This document shows positions 31,811 to 41,806 of a stretch of DNA of 64,000 nucleotides, one piece after another. The first letter of the stretch is position 1. Every line of letters starts with the position of its first letter. Below the pieces are notes generated by a model. That model saw only the letters and a list, made by a program, of their open reading frames with translations. It was not told the DNA's origin and did not search any database. Source of the stretch: Serpentinicella alkaliphila (GTDB taxonomy: Bacteria; Bacillota; Clostridia; Peptostreptococcales; Natronincolaceae); assembly GCF_018141405.1 (NCBI RefSeq), contig NZ_CP058648.1:449001-513000 (forward strand), in the 5' to 3' direction. The translations under genes and the position numbers were made by a program.

Positions 31811-33492
31811 CATGAGTTATGCAGTTGACTCCATATACTGGGAATTTTGCACAGTAAACCAACCTAACAATAAATTCTTCGGCCAAAATTTATCAATAAG
31901 TCTTGCAAATTGCCTAACTTCTGTGTCAAAATGTACTTGTATAGTTTGAAAGCATTGCTGTGCTTTTATAACGATACGGTATGTGGCGTTGAAAAAGTTT
32001 CGGACCATTTCGCCGTGGGTGAAGCCTTCTTCAGCGCCTTTATTATTGAGTTCCCATCTTGCATAGACAAGTAAAGTTTCTGCTGTAAAAATGAGCTCAA
32101 TATGGGCGTAATGATGACTTTCCGACGTTGAGTGGCAAGAATTCAACCCCAGTTCTTGTTTTGCAGTTCTAAAAAAAACCTCAATGCTCCAACGCTTAAT
32201 ATATGCATCTAAAGCTTCTTCAGGATTATCGACCCTATTACTAATCAAAAGGTAAGCCCCACGATATGTAGCTGCAACCTCTTTGTTTTTCTCAAATTCA
32301 TCCTTCATCATTTCAGTATCTTCTTTGAGTCTTGTAGCTACAACTGCTGCAATAGGCGTATAACGATACTTAGTTACTACTTTACCCTGCTTTCCAACTA
32401 AACGGTAGGGTAACTTGATATAAATATTAGGTATGGATATAGCACTTACTTTATCTTTAGACCACTAATAAGAAGTTTGAAAAAAACTTCTTTAATAAGC
32501 ATTGAAGGCTTTACAGGGATAAAGCGTTCTCGGCCTGTAATATTCTCAATTTCTTTTCGATAAAGTGCTGTATTACGTTTTGCCTTAGTAACCCAATCAT
32601 ATTGATGATCTGTGAGCCAATTAAAAAGTCTTTGCATAAAAACCGGCGGTCCATGGCAACCCATAGTACCCCTGTGTAAATCCGGCGAATATCCATTAGC
32701 ATTTCTTTTGAAAGATCTATTTTTGTCTGTTTTTCATCGCTATTTTCTACCTTACGCCAAATACGCCAAAACAATGGATATTTAAGTCCGTTCTTTAATA
32801 CAACAGTTGTAGCAACTATATTCATACACCAGATATTTATTTTAATGGAGCTATCATATAACCAACAAAGGAAAGGGATTTTCTTTCCATGGGCATGAGC
32901 CACCTTTGTATCATCAAGTACAATAACATCTCCTTCAGTAAATGCAGTTTCTTCTTCTTGTTGTAGTCTTTGTACTCTTTTAAAACTAAATAAACCCCAA
33001 TTATAATCAGTTGTAAAAAAGCGGCTAAAGGTATATTGAGCCATTTTAAGATTCCGAAACATCTGTTGTAATAAGCTATCCTTAGTAGCATAATCAGAAA
33101 TACGTGAGACAGAATTTTTATTAGCAATAAGTCCTACCACATAAGCAAAAGCAATAAGCCAAGTGGGTACACCATTACGTTTTACAATACCCGATTGCGT
33201 AAGCAGAAGTGAAAAATCAAATTTATCCCAAATTGCTTTTAAAACTGGCGTTCCGCCCCCATTTCCTTGTTGTAAATTTCTATATTTCGGTTTCCCAAGA
33301 GTCATATTTATCACCCATTCATCAAGAGTAATGGCTATTAATACCATTCACTTTGATTATTGGGGCGGGTTTAAAAAGTCAAGTCTTTTTTGCTATTTCA
33401 AGACATATAAAACAAAAATATTTTTTAGTATATTATAATATACGATACATCAGTCTTATTTACATTTATTTACACGAACTGCATAACTCATG
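31811..33492 (-). mobile_element. Defective IS4-family insertion sequence, exact ends
   Basis: The element is 1682 bp. Its ends are perfect 16-bp inverted repeats CATGAGTTATGCAGTT (31811-31826 and, reversed, 33477-33492). It is flanked by the direct repeat AAATTTT. It carries one transposase gene, which is frameshifted at least twice. It sits between phaE and a GNAT-like gene. Confidence 0.9.
31817..33305 (-). pseudogene. IS4-type DDE transposase with at least two frameshifts
   Basis: Three frames together make one transposase. The first (from the ATG at 33305 behind GGGTGAT) holds VIVLDDTKVAHAHGKK with the first Asp and GVLWVAMDRRFLCKD with the second Asp. The frame shifts in an A5 tract at 32623-32627, and the next frame carries NWLTDHQYDWVTKAKRN. 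A second shift near 32455-32465 leads to the last frame with YIKRWSIEVFFRTAKQELGL, the Y(2)R(3)E(6)K signature of the IS4 family. The stop codon lies inside the terminal repeat. As written the protein is non-functional. One lesion is in a homopolymer and could be a sequencing error. Confidence 0.88.
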
Positions 33493-33499
33493 AAATTTT
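33493..33499. repeat. Target-site duplication, right copy (AAATTTT)
   Basis: It is an exact copy of 31804-31810, directly next to the right terminal repeat. Confidence 0.85.
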
Positions 33500-33593
33500 A
33501 TTACATACTTGTCCAATGTGCAAACTAATTAAATAAATATTAATAAAAAAGAAATAAAAAAAGCTCCTTAAAATAAGCGATTACAGATTTACT

Positions 33594-34235
33594 CTATAAA
33601 GTTATATAGTTTAATATCGCAATTCCATCGCTACTTAATAAATAAAACTTTTTAATTATCCAGATTAAAACAAGGATAATAGATGCAATTACACATGTTC
33701 TTTTTATTACTTTATTAATTCTATTATCATTACCTTCAGTTTTTTTATCATATGTTTTTTGATCAATCATTACATTTTTAAACCCTGATAAATTAGAATA
33801 ACTTCTAAGGTATATAATTTCATCATCACATTCTATTTTACTAAACTCCATTTTAATCCAAAAATTTACTGCTTTATCACAAGCCCTTAATATAATATAT
33901 TGAAAGCCGTATTTATAGCAAAACTCTTTAAACCATGTAACACAAAATGTACCCAGTCCTTTTCTTTTAAGGTAGTCAGGTAGTATTAGAAATAACAACT
34001 CTATTCCTCTATAATTATTGCAAAATCTAAAAGAAAATTGTACCCACTCATCTAATTGGGGATCATATGTCGATAAAACCGTTTCTGGGCCATCACATAT
34101 AATATTGAGACATATGTTAGAATTTTCCCAAAATAATAATTGAAAGCTACGTATATCGTTAAGCATATTTTGACTATCTCTTGTGAAATCAACTTTTTTA
34201 CTATTTTCACAATTATAAATATAGAAACAGGTCAT
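33594..34235 (-). CDS. GNAT-like protein with a C-terminal membrane tail
   Basis: This 213-aa protein has the GNAT pattern LLFLILPDYLKRKGLGTFC (about 81-99), where KRKGLG resembles the acetyl-CoA loop, then AVNFWIKMEFSKI, the usual C-terminal motif with a Trp in place of Tyr. Residues about 176-197 (CVIASIILVLIWIIKK) form one hydrophobic helix, leaving a short tail. A GNAT domain anchored by a C-terminal helix is unusual. The acceptor is unknown. The gene stands alone beside the IS element. Confidence 0.65.
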   Translation of the reverse strand: MTCFYIYNCENSKKVDFTRDSQNMLNDIRSFQLLFWENSNICLNIICDGPETVLSTYDPQLDEWVQFSFRFCNNYRGIELLFLILPDYLKRKGLGTFCVTWFKEFCYKYGFQYIILRACDKAVNFWIKMEFSKIECDDEIIYLRSYSNLSGFKNVMIDQKTYDKKTEGNDNRINKVIKRTCVIASIILVLIWIIKKFYLLSSDGIAILNYITL

Positions 34236-34332
34236 AGCTATACCACCTTACTTAAGTTGATATTAAATACTTATGACCTGTTACATTTTTTTATGATTTA
34301 ATATTAAATACCTATACTAAATACTACATCTC

Positions 34333-35466
34333 CTAATTAGTAGAAGGAACTTCTTGAACATTTCTTTTTCTTGTAATGCCCTTATAAATTATTGGAATTA
34401 CAACTACTGGCAATGCTATATATGATATATAACTATATCCCTTTGCAATTAGTGGTATTAAACCAAATAATGCTATCCCCCATGTTATTAGTACATAAAT
34501 AGAAGAGGCGATAATGTCTTTTTTCCTATTATCCTCCTTTACTCCATCTTTAGTATATACACTTAATATTCTCTTAGTACCCCCGTAAATTAAATTCACA
34601 CCTGTTGAAATTACACCTAGAAAAATTAAAAGTGAAACAAGCATTTCTCCAATACTACCACCTATACCATTATTTAAAACATAAATAACTGGTACTGCTT
34701 CGGTCAAAATAGTTGGGTAATGACTTAATATTACAGCCGAGGCTAAGGTAATAATAACTGCATTTAGTAAAAATCCTGTTATGGCTGCTTTTTTAATATC
34801 ACTTTTATTTTTCAATACATCTGCTACTGCAATATATGTCCCTACTACTGCTGCTTGTAAACTGGTATATTTAATAGCTTCCCATAATGCTGGTAAAAAT
34901 CCATAAGGGGCCGGAGGAGCACTAAGTACATCCTTTAAATTTGGAAGTACGACAAAAAAGTTTGTTCCATAAATGATTAAAAGTCCTAGTATTATAACAA
35001 TCGCAACCCAAGATGCAACGGATCTAATGACGTCCGCCCCGAATATTGTAAGGACTAACATAATAATAGCAATAATAGCGGTATTTACAATATATGGTGT
35101 CCCAAGGACTTTAGTCATTGTAGCCCCACCAGTAGCAAATGCTACAGCAGTAGCAGTAACTAGTGTTAGATTAAAAACTAGTTCATATAAATTTGAAAAA
35201 ATTTTCTCGTGGGGCCTATAGAAAGAGTCACACCAACTTTTATATTGGAACTTTTTATGTTCTACACTATATTCCCATGCATAATAAAATACGATTGCAT
35301 TTAGAAGAATTGCAATAACTGGAGTAAACAATGCATACCAACCATATCTCACAAAAAACTGAATTAATTGTCGCCCTGAGGCAAACCCACCTCCAAAATG
35401 TGTTGTAAACCATACGAACGCGACTGCAAAAAATGCTGGTATCCCCGATACTTCACCTTTTTTCAT
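34333..35466 (-). CDS. YkvI-type membrane transporter (amino-acid permease-like)
   Basis: This 377-aa protein has about ten membrane helices and begins with the APC-like TM1 AVAFVWFTTHFGGGFASGRQ, which contains the unwound Gly-rich segment. It matches the uncharacterised YkvI family of Firmicutes. It is the last gene of the EtfB-EtfA-dehydrogenase operon, 22 bases after the dehydrogenase gene. That placement suggests it brings in the 2-hydroxyacid or related substrate, or exports a product. The substrate is not evident from sequence. Confidence 0.8.
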   Translation of the reverse strand: MKKGEVSGIPAFFAVAFVWFTTHFGGGFASGRQLIQFFVRYGWYALFTPVIAILLNAIVFYYAWEYSVEHKKFQYKSWCDSFYRPHEKIFSNLYELVFNLTLVTATAVAFATGGATMTKVLGTPYIVNTAIIAIIMLVLTIFGADVIRSVASWVAIVIILGLLIIYGTNFFVVLPNLKDVLSAPPAPYGFLPALWEAIKYTSLQAAVVGTYIAVADVLKNKSDIKKAAITGFLLNAVIITLASAVILSHYPTILTEAVPVIYVLNNGIGGSIGEMLVSLLIFLGVISTGVNLIYGGTKRILSVYTKDGVKEDNRKKDIIASSIYVLITWGIALFGLIPLIAKGYSYISYIALPVVVIPIIYKGITRKRNVQEVPSTN

Positions 35467-35488
35467 AAATCCCCCACCCTTTTATTAA

Positions 35489-36877
35489 TTATTCTATATT
35501 TACAACAGTACCAGGATTTAAAATACCATTAGGGTCAAAGGCCTTCTTTATAGCTTTAATTAGCTCTATCTCCTTATGGCTTAGCTGTAAAGCTAGATTT
35601 GGTACTCTTGTTTTACCTATTCCGTGCTCTGCAGTTATTGTACCCCCATACTTAACGGCAGTTTTATACATTTCTTCTTTTAATTCTTCATAATATGGCG
35701 GAATTTCTCCATTTTCTCTCATAATAAAATTATGAATATTTCCGTCACCAGCATGACCAACTGAAGGAGTTTTAGCCCCATATCTATCAGCTAATCTAAA
35801 TATTTCTCTCATAAAATCTGGTATTGAACCTATAGGAACTGCCATATCTAACCCATCAACAGCATTATGCTTAACAGCTGTATAAACATTACTTCTTACT
35901 GCTAAAATCGTATTTTGCTCCCTTGCAGACTCAGCTATAGATGTATATACTGCATTGTTACTGTCGCATATTTCTACTATCTCCTCACTTTTTTCATATA
36001 AGGTATCCTCTTTATCTTCAGAAAGAATAATAATTACATCAACAGATCCATCCACTGCAGGCCATTTTGCGCCTATATGCTCCGCTGATTCTAATGCTAC
36101 ATCCCGTTCCATATACTCTATTGCCAAGGGAATGATACCCCGTTGAAGAATTTGCGGTACTACTGCAATTGCATCCTCTCTGTTATTAAATGATACTAAT
36201 AATGTTCCACTATACTTTGGCTCTGGATATAGCTTTAATATAACTTTTGTAACTATACCTAATATACCTTCACTGCCGATCATCAAATGCAGTAAGTCTA
36301 ATCCAGAATTATTTTTTATAAGTTTACCGCCTAAATTTGTAATTTCTCCTGTTGGAAATACAACTTCTAGGCCTTTAATATGATTTCTCATAATCCCATG
36401 TCTAACAGCCTTAGCACCCCCAGCATTTTGTACTACCATTCCACCTATATGTGCTCCCTCATCTCCCGGGTGTACAGGAAAAAATAGATTATCGTATTCC
36501 TTTAATTTCTCTAGAAGAGCTGCTAATGTCACCCCAGCATCACATGTCACCATTAAATTTAGCTCATCAACCTCAATAGTTTTGTTTAACCTTTCATCGG
36601 AGAGTATAATACTACTTTTTGTAGGTATTGCAGCTCCACAAAGCCCTGTACCACCACCTCTAGGTACAATTGGTATCTTTACTTCATTTGCATACTTTAG
36701 TATTTCTGATACTTCTTTTGTATTACCTGGTTTTACAACTATTGAATCCTCCGCAGCCCTTGGCCGTATTAACTCTTCAGTTTGGTCATATAAATATCCC
36801 TTTGTCTGCTCCAGATTATCTAACACCCAATCCTCACCAATTAGTTTCCTTAAAGTTCCAACTACACCTGCATTCAT
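35489..36877 (-). CDS. FAD-linked 2-hydroxyacid (lactate/glycolate) dehydrogenase, GlcD/LctD-like
   Basis: This 462-aa FAD-binding PCMH-type oxidoreductase shows PIVPRGGGTGLCGAA (FAD pyrophosphate loop), PVHPGDEGAHIGGMVVQNAGG, and the C-terminal GHAGDGNIHNF and GGTITAEHGIGKTR motifs of the GlcD/D-lactate dehydrogenase family. A GGGGGGAT site favours the ATG at 36877 (MNAGVVG) over one five codons upstream. With EtfA and EtfB directly upstream it probably forms a flavin-based electron-bifurcating lactate dehydrogenase like LctBCD of Acetobacterium, oxidising lactate with NAD at the expense of reduced ferredoxin. Other 2-hydroxyacids are possible. Confidence 0.9.
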   Translation of the reverse strand: MNAGVVGTLRKLIGEDWVLDNLEQTKGYLYDQTEELIRPRAAEDSIVVKPGNTKEVSEILKYANEVKIPIVPRGGGTGLCGAAIPTKSSIILSDERLNKTIEVDELNLMVTCDAGVTLAALLEKLKEYDNLFFPVHPGDEGAHIGGMVVQNAGGAKAVRHGIMRNHIKGLEVVFPTGEITNLGGKLIKNNSGLDLLHLMIGSEGILGIVTKVILKLYPEPKYSGTLLVSFNNREDAIAVVPQILQRGIIPLAIEYMERDVALESAEHIGAKWPAVDGSVDVIIILSEDKEDTLYEKSEEIVEICDSNNAVYTSIAESAREQNTILAVRSNVYTAVKHNAVDGLDMAVPIGSIPDFMREIFRLADRYGAKTPSVGHAGDGNIHNFIMRENGEIPPYYEELKEEMYKTAVKYGGTITAEHGIGKTRVPNLALQLSHKEIELIKAIKKAFDPNGILNPGTVVNIE

Positions 36878-36921
36878 TGTATATCCCCCCATAAATACCT
36901 TTAATAATATCTCTTATACTT

Positions 36922-37914
36922 TTAAGCTTCACATACTCGACTACTTAATTTTTTAATTAGCTTTGGTAAAATTTCATAAATATCTCCTACAATCCCAACA
37001 TTAGCAATATTAAATATAGGTGCTGAAGGATCAGTATTAATAGCAACTATATTTAAGGACTCCTTCATTCCTGCTATGTGCTGTGGAGCCCCAGAAATTC
37101 CACAGGCTATATATAATTTGGGTTTAACTCGATTGCCACTATAGCCTACTTGCTGGCTACTTGATATATATCCTTCTTCAACAACAGTCCTACTAGCCCC
37201 AACTACACCCCCTAATAATCGTGCTAACTCTTCTAACATGTTAAACCCTTCTGTTGTATTTACTCCTCTTCCCCCAGCCACTACAACTTCAGCTTCAGTA
37301 ATATCAGTAGTATCACTTTTTATTTCTTTAATAACTTTAATAAGATTATTTTTATAGTCAACAGATTCTATTTTTGTTACCTTTCCTATAGCCCCTATAT
37401 TTCTCTCTGCCTCTTCAAATTCTTTATATCTAATAGTTGCCATTTGCGGATAAGTCTTGGTTTTTATATGTGCTAAAATATTATCACTAAAGGCAGGCCT
37501 TATCTGTACTAATTTACGATCACTATCTATTATCAAATCCGTACAATCTGCAGTTAATCCAGTTCCTAATCCACTAGCTATTCTAGGTGCCAAGGACCTT
37601 CCAAATGAGGTAGCACCAAATAAACATATTTCAGGTTTTAATTTTTTTATAAAAGCTACTATATTTTCTTTGTAAAGGAGCTCCTGAGGCTCGTTAAATT
37701 CATCCCCTTCTACATAAAAAACCTCCTGTGCGCCCCTGTAGATAAGCTCATCTACTTTCATGTTATTAGGTCCAAGCACTATACTATATATTGGTGCCTT
37801 TAGTTCCTTAGATAATTGGGACGCTTTGTTTAATAGCTCGTAGCTTACCTTATGTATAATCCCATCCTTCTGTTCTGCAAATACTAAAATCCCTTTATAC
37901 TCGCTAATGTTCAT
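36922..37914 (-). CDS. etfA: Electron transfer flavoprotein alpha subunit
   Basis: This 330-aa EtfA has the FAD-binding C-terminal signature GGRGVNTTEGF, GASRTVVEEGYI, QVGYSGNRVKPKLYIACGIS, QHIAGMKES and AINTDPSAPIF. Unlike LctC of Acetobacterium (as I recall it), there is no N-terminal ferredoxin-type Cys cluster, so electrons to ferredoxin must take another route. It lies between EtfB and the dehydrogenase in one operon, with gaps of 15 and about 44 bases. The start ATG follows GGTGGTGAG. Confidence 0.95.
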   Translation of the reverse strand: MNISEYKGILVFAEQKDGIIHKVSYELLNKASQLSKELKAPIYSIVLGPNNMKVDELIYRGAQEVFYVEGDEFNEPQELLYKENIVAFIKKLKPEICLFGATSFGRSLAPRIASGLGTGLTADCTDLIIDSDRKLVQIRPAFSDNILAHIKTKTYPQMATIRYKEFEEAERNIGAIGKVTKIESVDYKNNLIKVIKEIKSDTTDITEAEVVVAGGRGVNTTEGFNMLEELARLLGGVVGASRTVVEEGYISSSQQVGYSGNRVKPKLYIACGISGAPQHIAGMKESLNIVAINTDPSAPIFNIANVGIVGDIYEILPKLIKKLSSRVCEA

Positions 37915-37929
37915 CTTCTCACCACCAAT

Positions 37930-38721
37930 TTAAATTCTTTCTTCTGCAATAATATGTAATATAGTTTCCAAACCAGCGTCTATGTCATCTCTATAAATCT
38001 TACCCTCCCTTTTAATCACTTCTGGCACCTCAATTTTACTTACCCATGTAGGAGAACCCTTTATACCGACCTCATCTGATGAGAAGTACTCCTTTAGATC
38101 CTCATAACTAAGCCTTATAATTTCAGCTTTACGTGAAGCCATTTTCTGTTTAAATGAAGGTAATCTAGGAGTATTTATATCTTTAGTTACAGTTATAAGC
38201 CCAGGTAATTTCATTTCTTTTAAATACTCTCCGCCCCATATTTCCGAAACTGATCTAATGACACTTTCACTAACTTCTTCTATTCGACTTACATATGTAA
38301 TATAAGGTATATCTAAATAGTCTGATACTTGAGCTCCAACCTGACCTGTATCCCCATCAACAGTTTTTTCACCTGCGATAATTAGATGAAAATTCCCTAA
38401 TCTCTTTATTCCTGAGGAAATCACATGAGATGTGGCTTTTGTATCTGATCCTCCAAAATATTTATCACTAATTAATACGGCTTTATCAGCACCCCTAGCT
38501 ATAGCTTCCCTTAGCGCTTCCTCTGCTTTGGGTGGTCCCATAGTTAAGGCAACAACCTCTGCACCAATGATTTCCTTAATAACTAAAGCCGCTTCTAAGG
38601 CATTTAAATCAAATGGATTTATCTCCGTACCAGCCGAAGCCCTATCAACAATACCTTTTTCACTATTGAACTTTACTTTCTCCATGTCCGGAACTTGTTT
38701 GATCAAAACAACAATCCTCAT
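37930..38721 (-). CDS. etfB: Electron transfer flavoprotein beta subunit
   Basis: This 263-aa EtfB begins MRIVVLIKQVPDMEKVKF. It contains NPFDLNALEAAL, ALTMGPPKAEEALREAIARGAD, HLIIAGEKTVDGDTGQVGAQV and DINTPRLPSF, all typical of the family, with an AMP/FAD-binding site between the last two. Longer starts exist (TTG 38736, ATG 38727), but the GAGGGGG site is best spaced for the ATG at 38721. As the first gene of the operon it pairs with EtfA and the GlcD-like dehydrogenase. The family's bifurcating members bind FAD here instead of AMP, which cannot be settled by eye. Confidence 0.95.
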   Translation of the reverse strand: MRIVVLIKQVPDMEKVKFNSEKGIVDRASAGTEINPFDLNALEAALVIKEIIGAEVVALTMGPPKAEEALREAIARGADKAVLISDKYFGGSDTKATSHVISSGIKRLGNFHLIIAGEKTVDGDTGQVGAQVSDYLDIPYITYVSRIEEVSESVIRSVSEIWGGEYLKEMKLPGLITVTKDINTPRLPSFKQKMASRKAEIIRLSYEDLKEYFSSDEVGIKGSPTWVSKIEVPEVIKREGKIYRDDIDAGLETILHIIAEERI

Positions 38722-38986
38722 CTCCATCCCCCTCAAGCTTAATTGTTAACCCAATTCATTTTAAATACTATTTTTAATAGATATTTTCAATATATTCTAA
38801 ATATTCTTAAATTTCTAACATTTTATCATATTTTGGTATTTTAGTCAAAATATAGTTATAGTCACGTATTTGTATTAATCGACAAACACCTTTTATAGTG
38901 ATAAATATTCAATATCAAAAACATTTAAATATTATGGTATTCTATATATAGTTAATAAAAATTAATGGTATAAGTTAGGTGATTAA

Positions 38987-41098
38987 ATGAATGATTTTAA
39001 TAGCTTTAAAACTAAATATGGTTTGAAATTAAATGCACAACAAGAACAAGTAGTAAATCATATTAATGGCCCTGCTGTTGTATTAGCCGTTGCTGGAGCA
39101 GGAAAAACTACGAGTATTGTGTCTCGAATTGGTAATTTAATTTTTAACTATGGAATAGCTCCTGAGACTATCCTAACAATGACTTTTTCCAAAGCTTCAG
39201 CTAAGGATATGAAAAATAGATTTAATGAACTCTTTGGAAATGATATAGGATCCAATAATGTTGAGTTTTCAACTATACACTCCTTTACATACAGAATCCT
39301 GTACATATATTCTAAAAGAACCGGTCGAAGTTTCTCTCTAATAGAGGACGAAAAAGATAAGAATAAAGAGAATGATACTCTAAATAAATATAGGATTCTT
39401 AGGCAAATAGCCTTTAAATATCTAAATGAATATATTACTGAAGATCAATTAGAAGAGTTAATAAATAATATCGGTTACGTTAAAAATATGATGATTAAAG
39501 AAACTGATTTTATAAATCATGATATTACCTTTACATCTTTTAAAGAAATATATTTGGAATATGAACAATTTAAAAGCCAAAACAATTTGATTGATTATGA
39601 CGATATGCTAACTATATCCTATGAAATATTGTTAAATAATCCGAAGTTATTAGATTATCTTAGAAATAAGTATAGCTATATACAAGTTGATGAAGCTCAA
39701 GATACTAGCCCTATTCAATTCGAAATAATCAAGCTACTAGCCTACCCTAAAAACAACATAGTTTTTGTAGGTGATGATGATCAATCAATTTACAGGTTTA
39801 GAGGAACAAAACCTGAGATAATGTTAAACTTCCCTAAACAATTTAATAATACTAAATCATATTTTATGGAGCAAAATTTCAGAAGTACAGAAAATATTAT
39901 AAACCTTGCTAACTCTTTTATTAAACAAAATGAAAAACGATACAAAAAAACTATTTTTACAGAAAAAAGTGAATTAGTAAATCCAGAGGTTATATATAGT
40001 GAGGATGAAGTTAAACAAATAGAGTTTATTATAGATAAATTAAAATCAACTTCGGTAAATGATTCTACCGCCATATTATTTAGAAACAATCAATCAGCTA
40101 TATATTTAATGGATCAACTAAATAAAAATGGTTTCAATTTTTATATAAAGGACTTTAAAAATAAATTTTTTAAGCATTGGATAATACAAGATATATTAAA
40201 TTTCATAAATGTAGCCATAGACCCCTCAGACATTAACAGTTTCTTTAATATTTACTATAAGACAAACAGCTATCTCTCTAAAGAAATTTTGACCTATGCT
40301 AAAAATAACTCATATCCACAGAAAAACATATTTAATATAATGCTTTCTTATCCTAATTTAACTGATTTGCAAAAAATTAATATTATTAAAGTAAAATCTA
40401 ATTTTAATGCCCTTAAAATTTCCGACGGTGAACGATTTATTAAAATAATTGAAAACCAACTTGGCTATGAAAATTACCTTAAAAGGCATTCTAAAAATAA
40501 TAGCAACTCCTTGGGGAATTTTAAAAATATATTAGGTACTTTTAAATTAATAACAGTAGATGTAGAAAATATAAGAGAAGTAAAAACTAAACTAAATGAA
40601 TTAGAGCTTCTTCTTAAAAGATCAAGCTATAATAAAGATGCTAATATAACACTCTCAACAGTACATTCAGCCAAAGGATTAGAATTTGATAATGTATATG
40701 TAGTTGATATAGTAGAAGATATTTTTCCAAACTATAGTAGTATAAAAAAAGCTAAAGATGAAAAAAGCTTTGATGAGCTAGAGGAAGAAAGAAGATTAAT
40801 GTACGTCGCTATAACAAGAGCCAAAGAAAAATTGTTTTTCCTCTCTTTATTATATAAAAACTCTAATATGGCTAATAAATCCCTGTTTGTAAAAGAAATC
40901 GAAGGTATATTAAATATAAATGACAGTTCAAAGCTAAAAACCATTTATGAAAATGCTAAAATAGATCATAAAAAGTTTGGGATTGGAAAAATAAAGAGTA
41001 TAGATAAGCATATTGCTACTATAGTTTTTCCAACAGGCGAAAAAATTATAGATTTAGATATTTGCACACAAAATAATCTAATAAAAAGACTAAACTAG
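38987..41098 (+). CDS. UvrD/PcrA-like superfamily 1A DNA helicase
   Basis: This 703-aa helicase has motif I AVAGAGKTTS (about 33-42), motif Ia TFSKASAKDM, motif II VDEAQDTSPIQ, motif III GDDDQSIYRFRG, motif V LSTVHSAKGLEF and motif VI MYVAITRAKEKLF. The C-terminal segment KFGIGKIKSID matches the PcrA tail. At 703 residues it is slightly short of PcrA (about 730) and diverged in the 1B/2B insertions, so it is more likely a paralogue than the main pcrA. It is a single-gene unit ending in a strong terminator. Confidence 0.92.
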   Translation: MNDFNSFKTKYGLKLNAQQEQVVNHINGPAVVLAVAGAGKTTSIVSRIGNLIFNYGIAPETILTMTFSKASAKDMKNRFNELFGNDIGSNNVEFSTIHSFTYRILYIYSKRTGRSFSLIEDEKDKNKENDTLNKYRILRQIAFKYLNEYITEDQLEELINNIGYVKNMMIKETDFINHDITFTSFKEIYLEYEQFKSQNNLIDYDDMLTISYEILLNNPKLLDYLRNKYSYIQVDEAQDTSPIQFEIIKLLAYPKNNIVFVGDDDQSIYRFRGTKPEIMLNFPKQFNNTKSYFMEQNFRSTENIINLANSFIKQNEKRYKKTIFTEKSELVNPEVIYSEDEVKQIEFIIDKLKSTSVNDSTAILFRNNQSAIYLMDQLNKNGFNFYIKDFKNKFFKHWIIQDILNFINVAIDPSDINSFFNIYYKTNSYLSKEILTYAKNNSYPQKNIFNIMLSYPNLTDLQKINIIKVKSNFNALKISDGERFIKIIENQLGYENYLKRHSKNNSNSLGNFKNILGTFKLITVDVENIREVKTKLNELELLLKRSSYNKDANITLSTVHSAKGLEFDNVYVVDIVEDIFPNYSSIKKAKDEKSFDELEEERRLMYVAITRAKEKLFFLSLLYKNSNMANKSLFVKEIEGILNINDSSKLKTIYENAKIDHKKFGIGKIKSIDKHIATIVFPTGEKIIDLDICTQNNLIKRLN

Positions 41099-41121
41099 CA
41101 TGTTTACTAATGCTATAATAT

Positions 41122-41150
41122 AAAATAGAGAGCCCAGGGCTCTCTATTTT
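41122..41150. terminator. Bidirectional terminator, perfect 14-bp arms
   Basis: The arms AAAATAGAGAGCCC (41122-41135) and GGGCTCTCTATTTT (41137-41150) are exact reverse complements. The element lies between the convergent helicase and flavin-protein genes. Confidence 0.92.
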
Positions 41151-41182
41151 ATATTAATATTTTAAGTATTTATAGTTAATTA

Positions 41183-41635
41183 TTATAGGGCTGCCAATTC
41201 ATCATAAAGTACTCTGAATAACTGAGGTGTTTTTTGTGATCTCTGTGTTACTTGTATACCCTGCTCAATTTTCACTAGAGCAGTTGTATCATTTTTAACT
41301 TCTAATACATTTATTTTTATACCAGCCATAAATTCATTACCTTCCATTTTTTCCTTCACTATAAATCCTTCCCCTTTAATACTTATAGCTATATCCCCTG
41401 CGCCTAGTAAGGAAATCATTGCTCTTTTATCCTTTTTAATATTTTCATAGTCCTGATGCCCAGTTGCTATACATGCATTTAAAGTTGATGGAGTTGTAGA
41501 TTTAACTAAATTTATAGGTGTAGTATGTGGAAATCCAGTTTCACTATTTATTGTTGCCAAAATATAAAACGCTTCCTCATTATTTATAAATTCTATAACT
41601 TCCTGTGGAACTTCGTTTCCTAATATTTTTGACAT
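41183..41635 (-). CDS. FMN-binding split-barrel protein (pyridoxamine 5'-phosphate oxidase family)
   Basis: This 150-aa protein has the split-barrel pattern: EAFYILATINSETGFPHTTP near the start, then ACIATGHQDYENIKKDKRAMISL, where the conserved basic and aromatic positions of flavin-binding members sit. A GGGAGG site before the ATG at 41635 (MSKILGNE) is better than the upstream Met five codons earlier, which falls inside the ribosome site. Such small proteins often bind FMN, heme or F420. The substrate is unknown. Confidence 0.8.
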   Translation of the reverse strand: MSKILGNEVPQEVIEFINNEEAFYILATINSETGFPHTTPINLVKSTTPSTLNACIATGHQDYENIKKDKRAMISLLGAGDIAISIKGEGFIVKEKMEGNEFMAGIKINVLEVKNDTTALVKIEQGIQVTQRSQKTPQLFRVLYDELAAL

Positions 41636-41806
41636 TTTTATTCCTCCCATATTTGTTTTATTTATCCTGCCAATGATAATTTAAATATAACACTCAAATA
41701 TATATAGTTATATGATATATATCACAATTTTATAAACAAGTATAAATTGAAACTGTTGTTTTTTACCTATATTTCAAATATAATTTCCTTATAAACCTTG
41801 TAGAGG

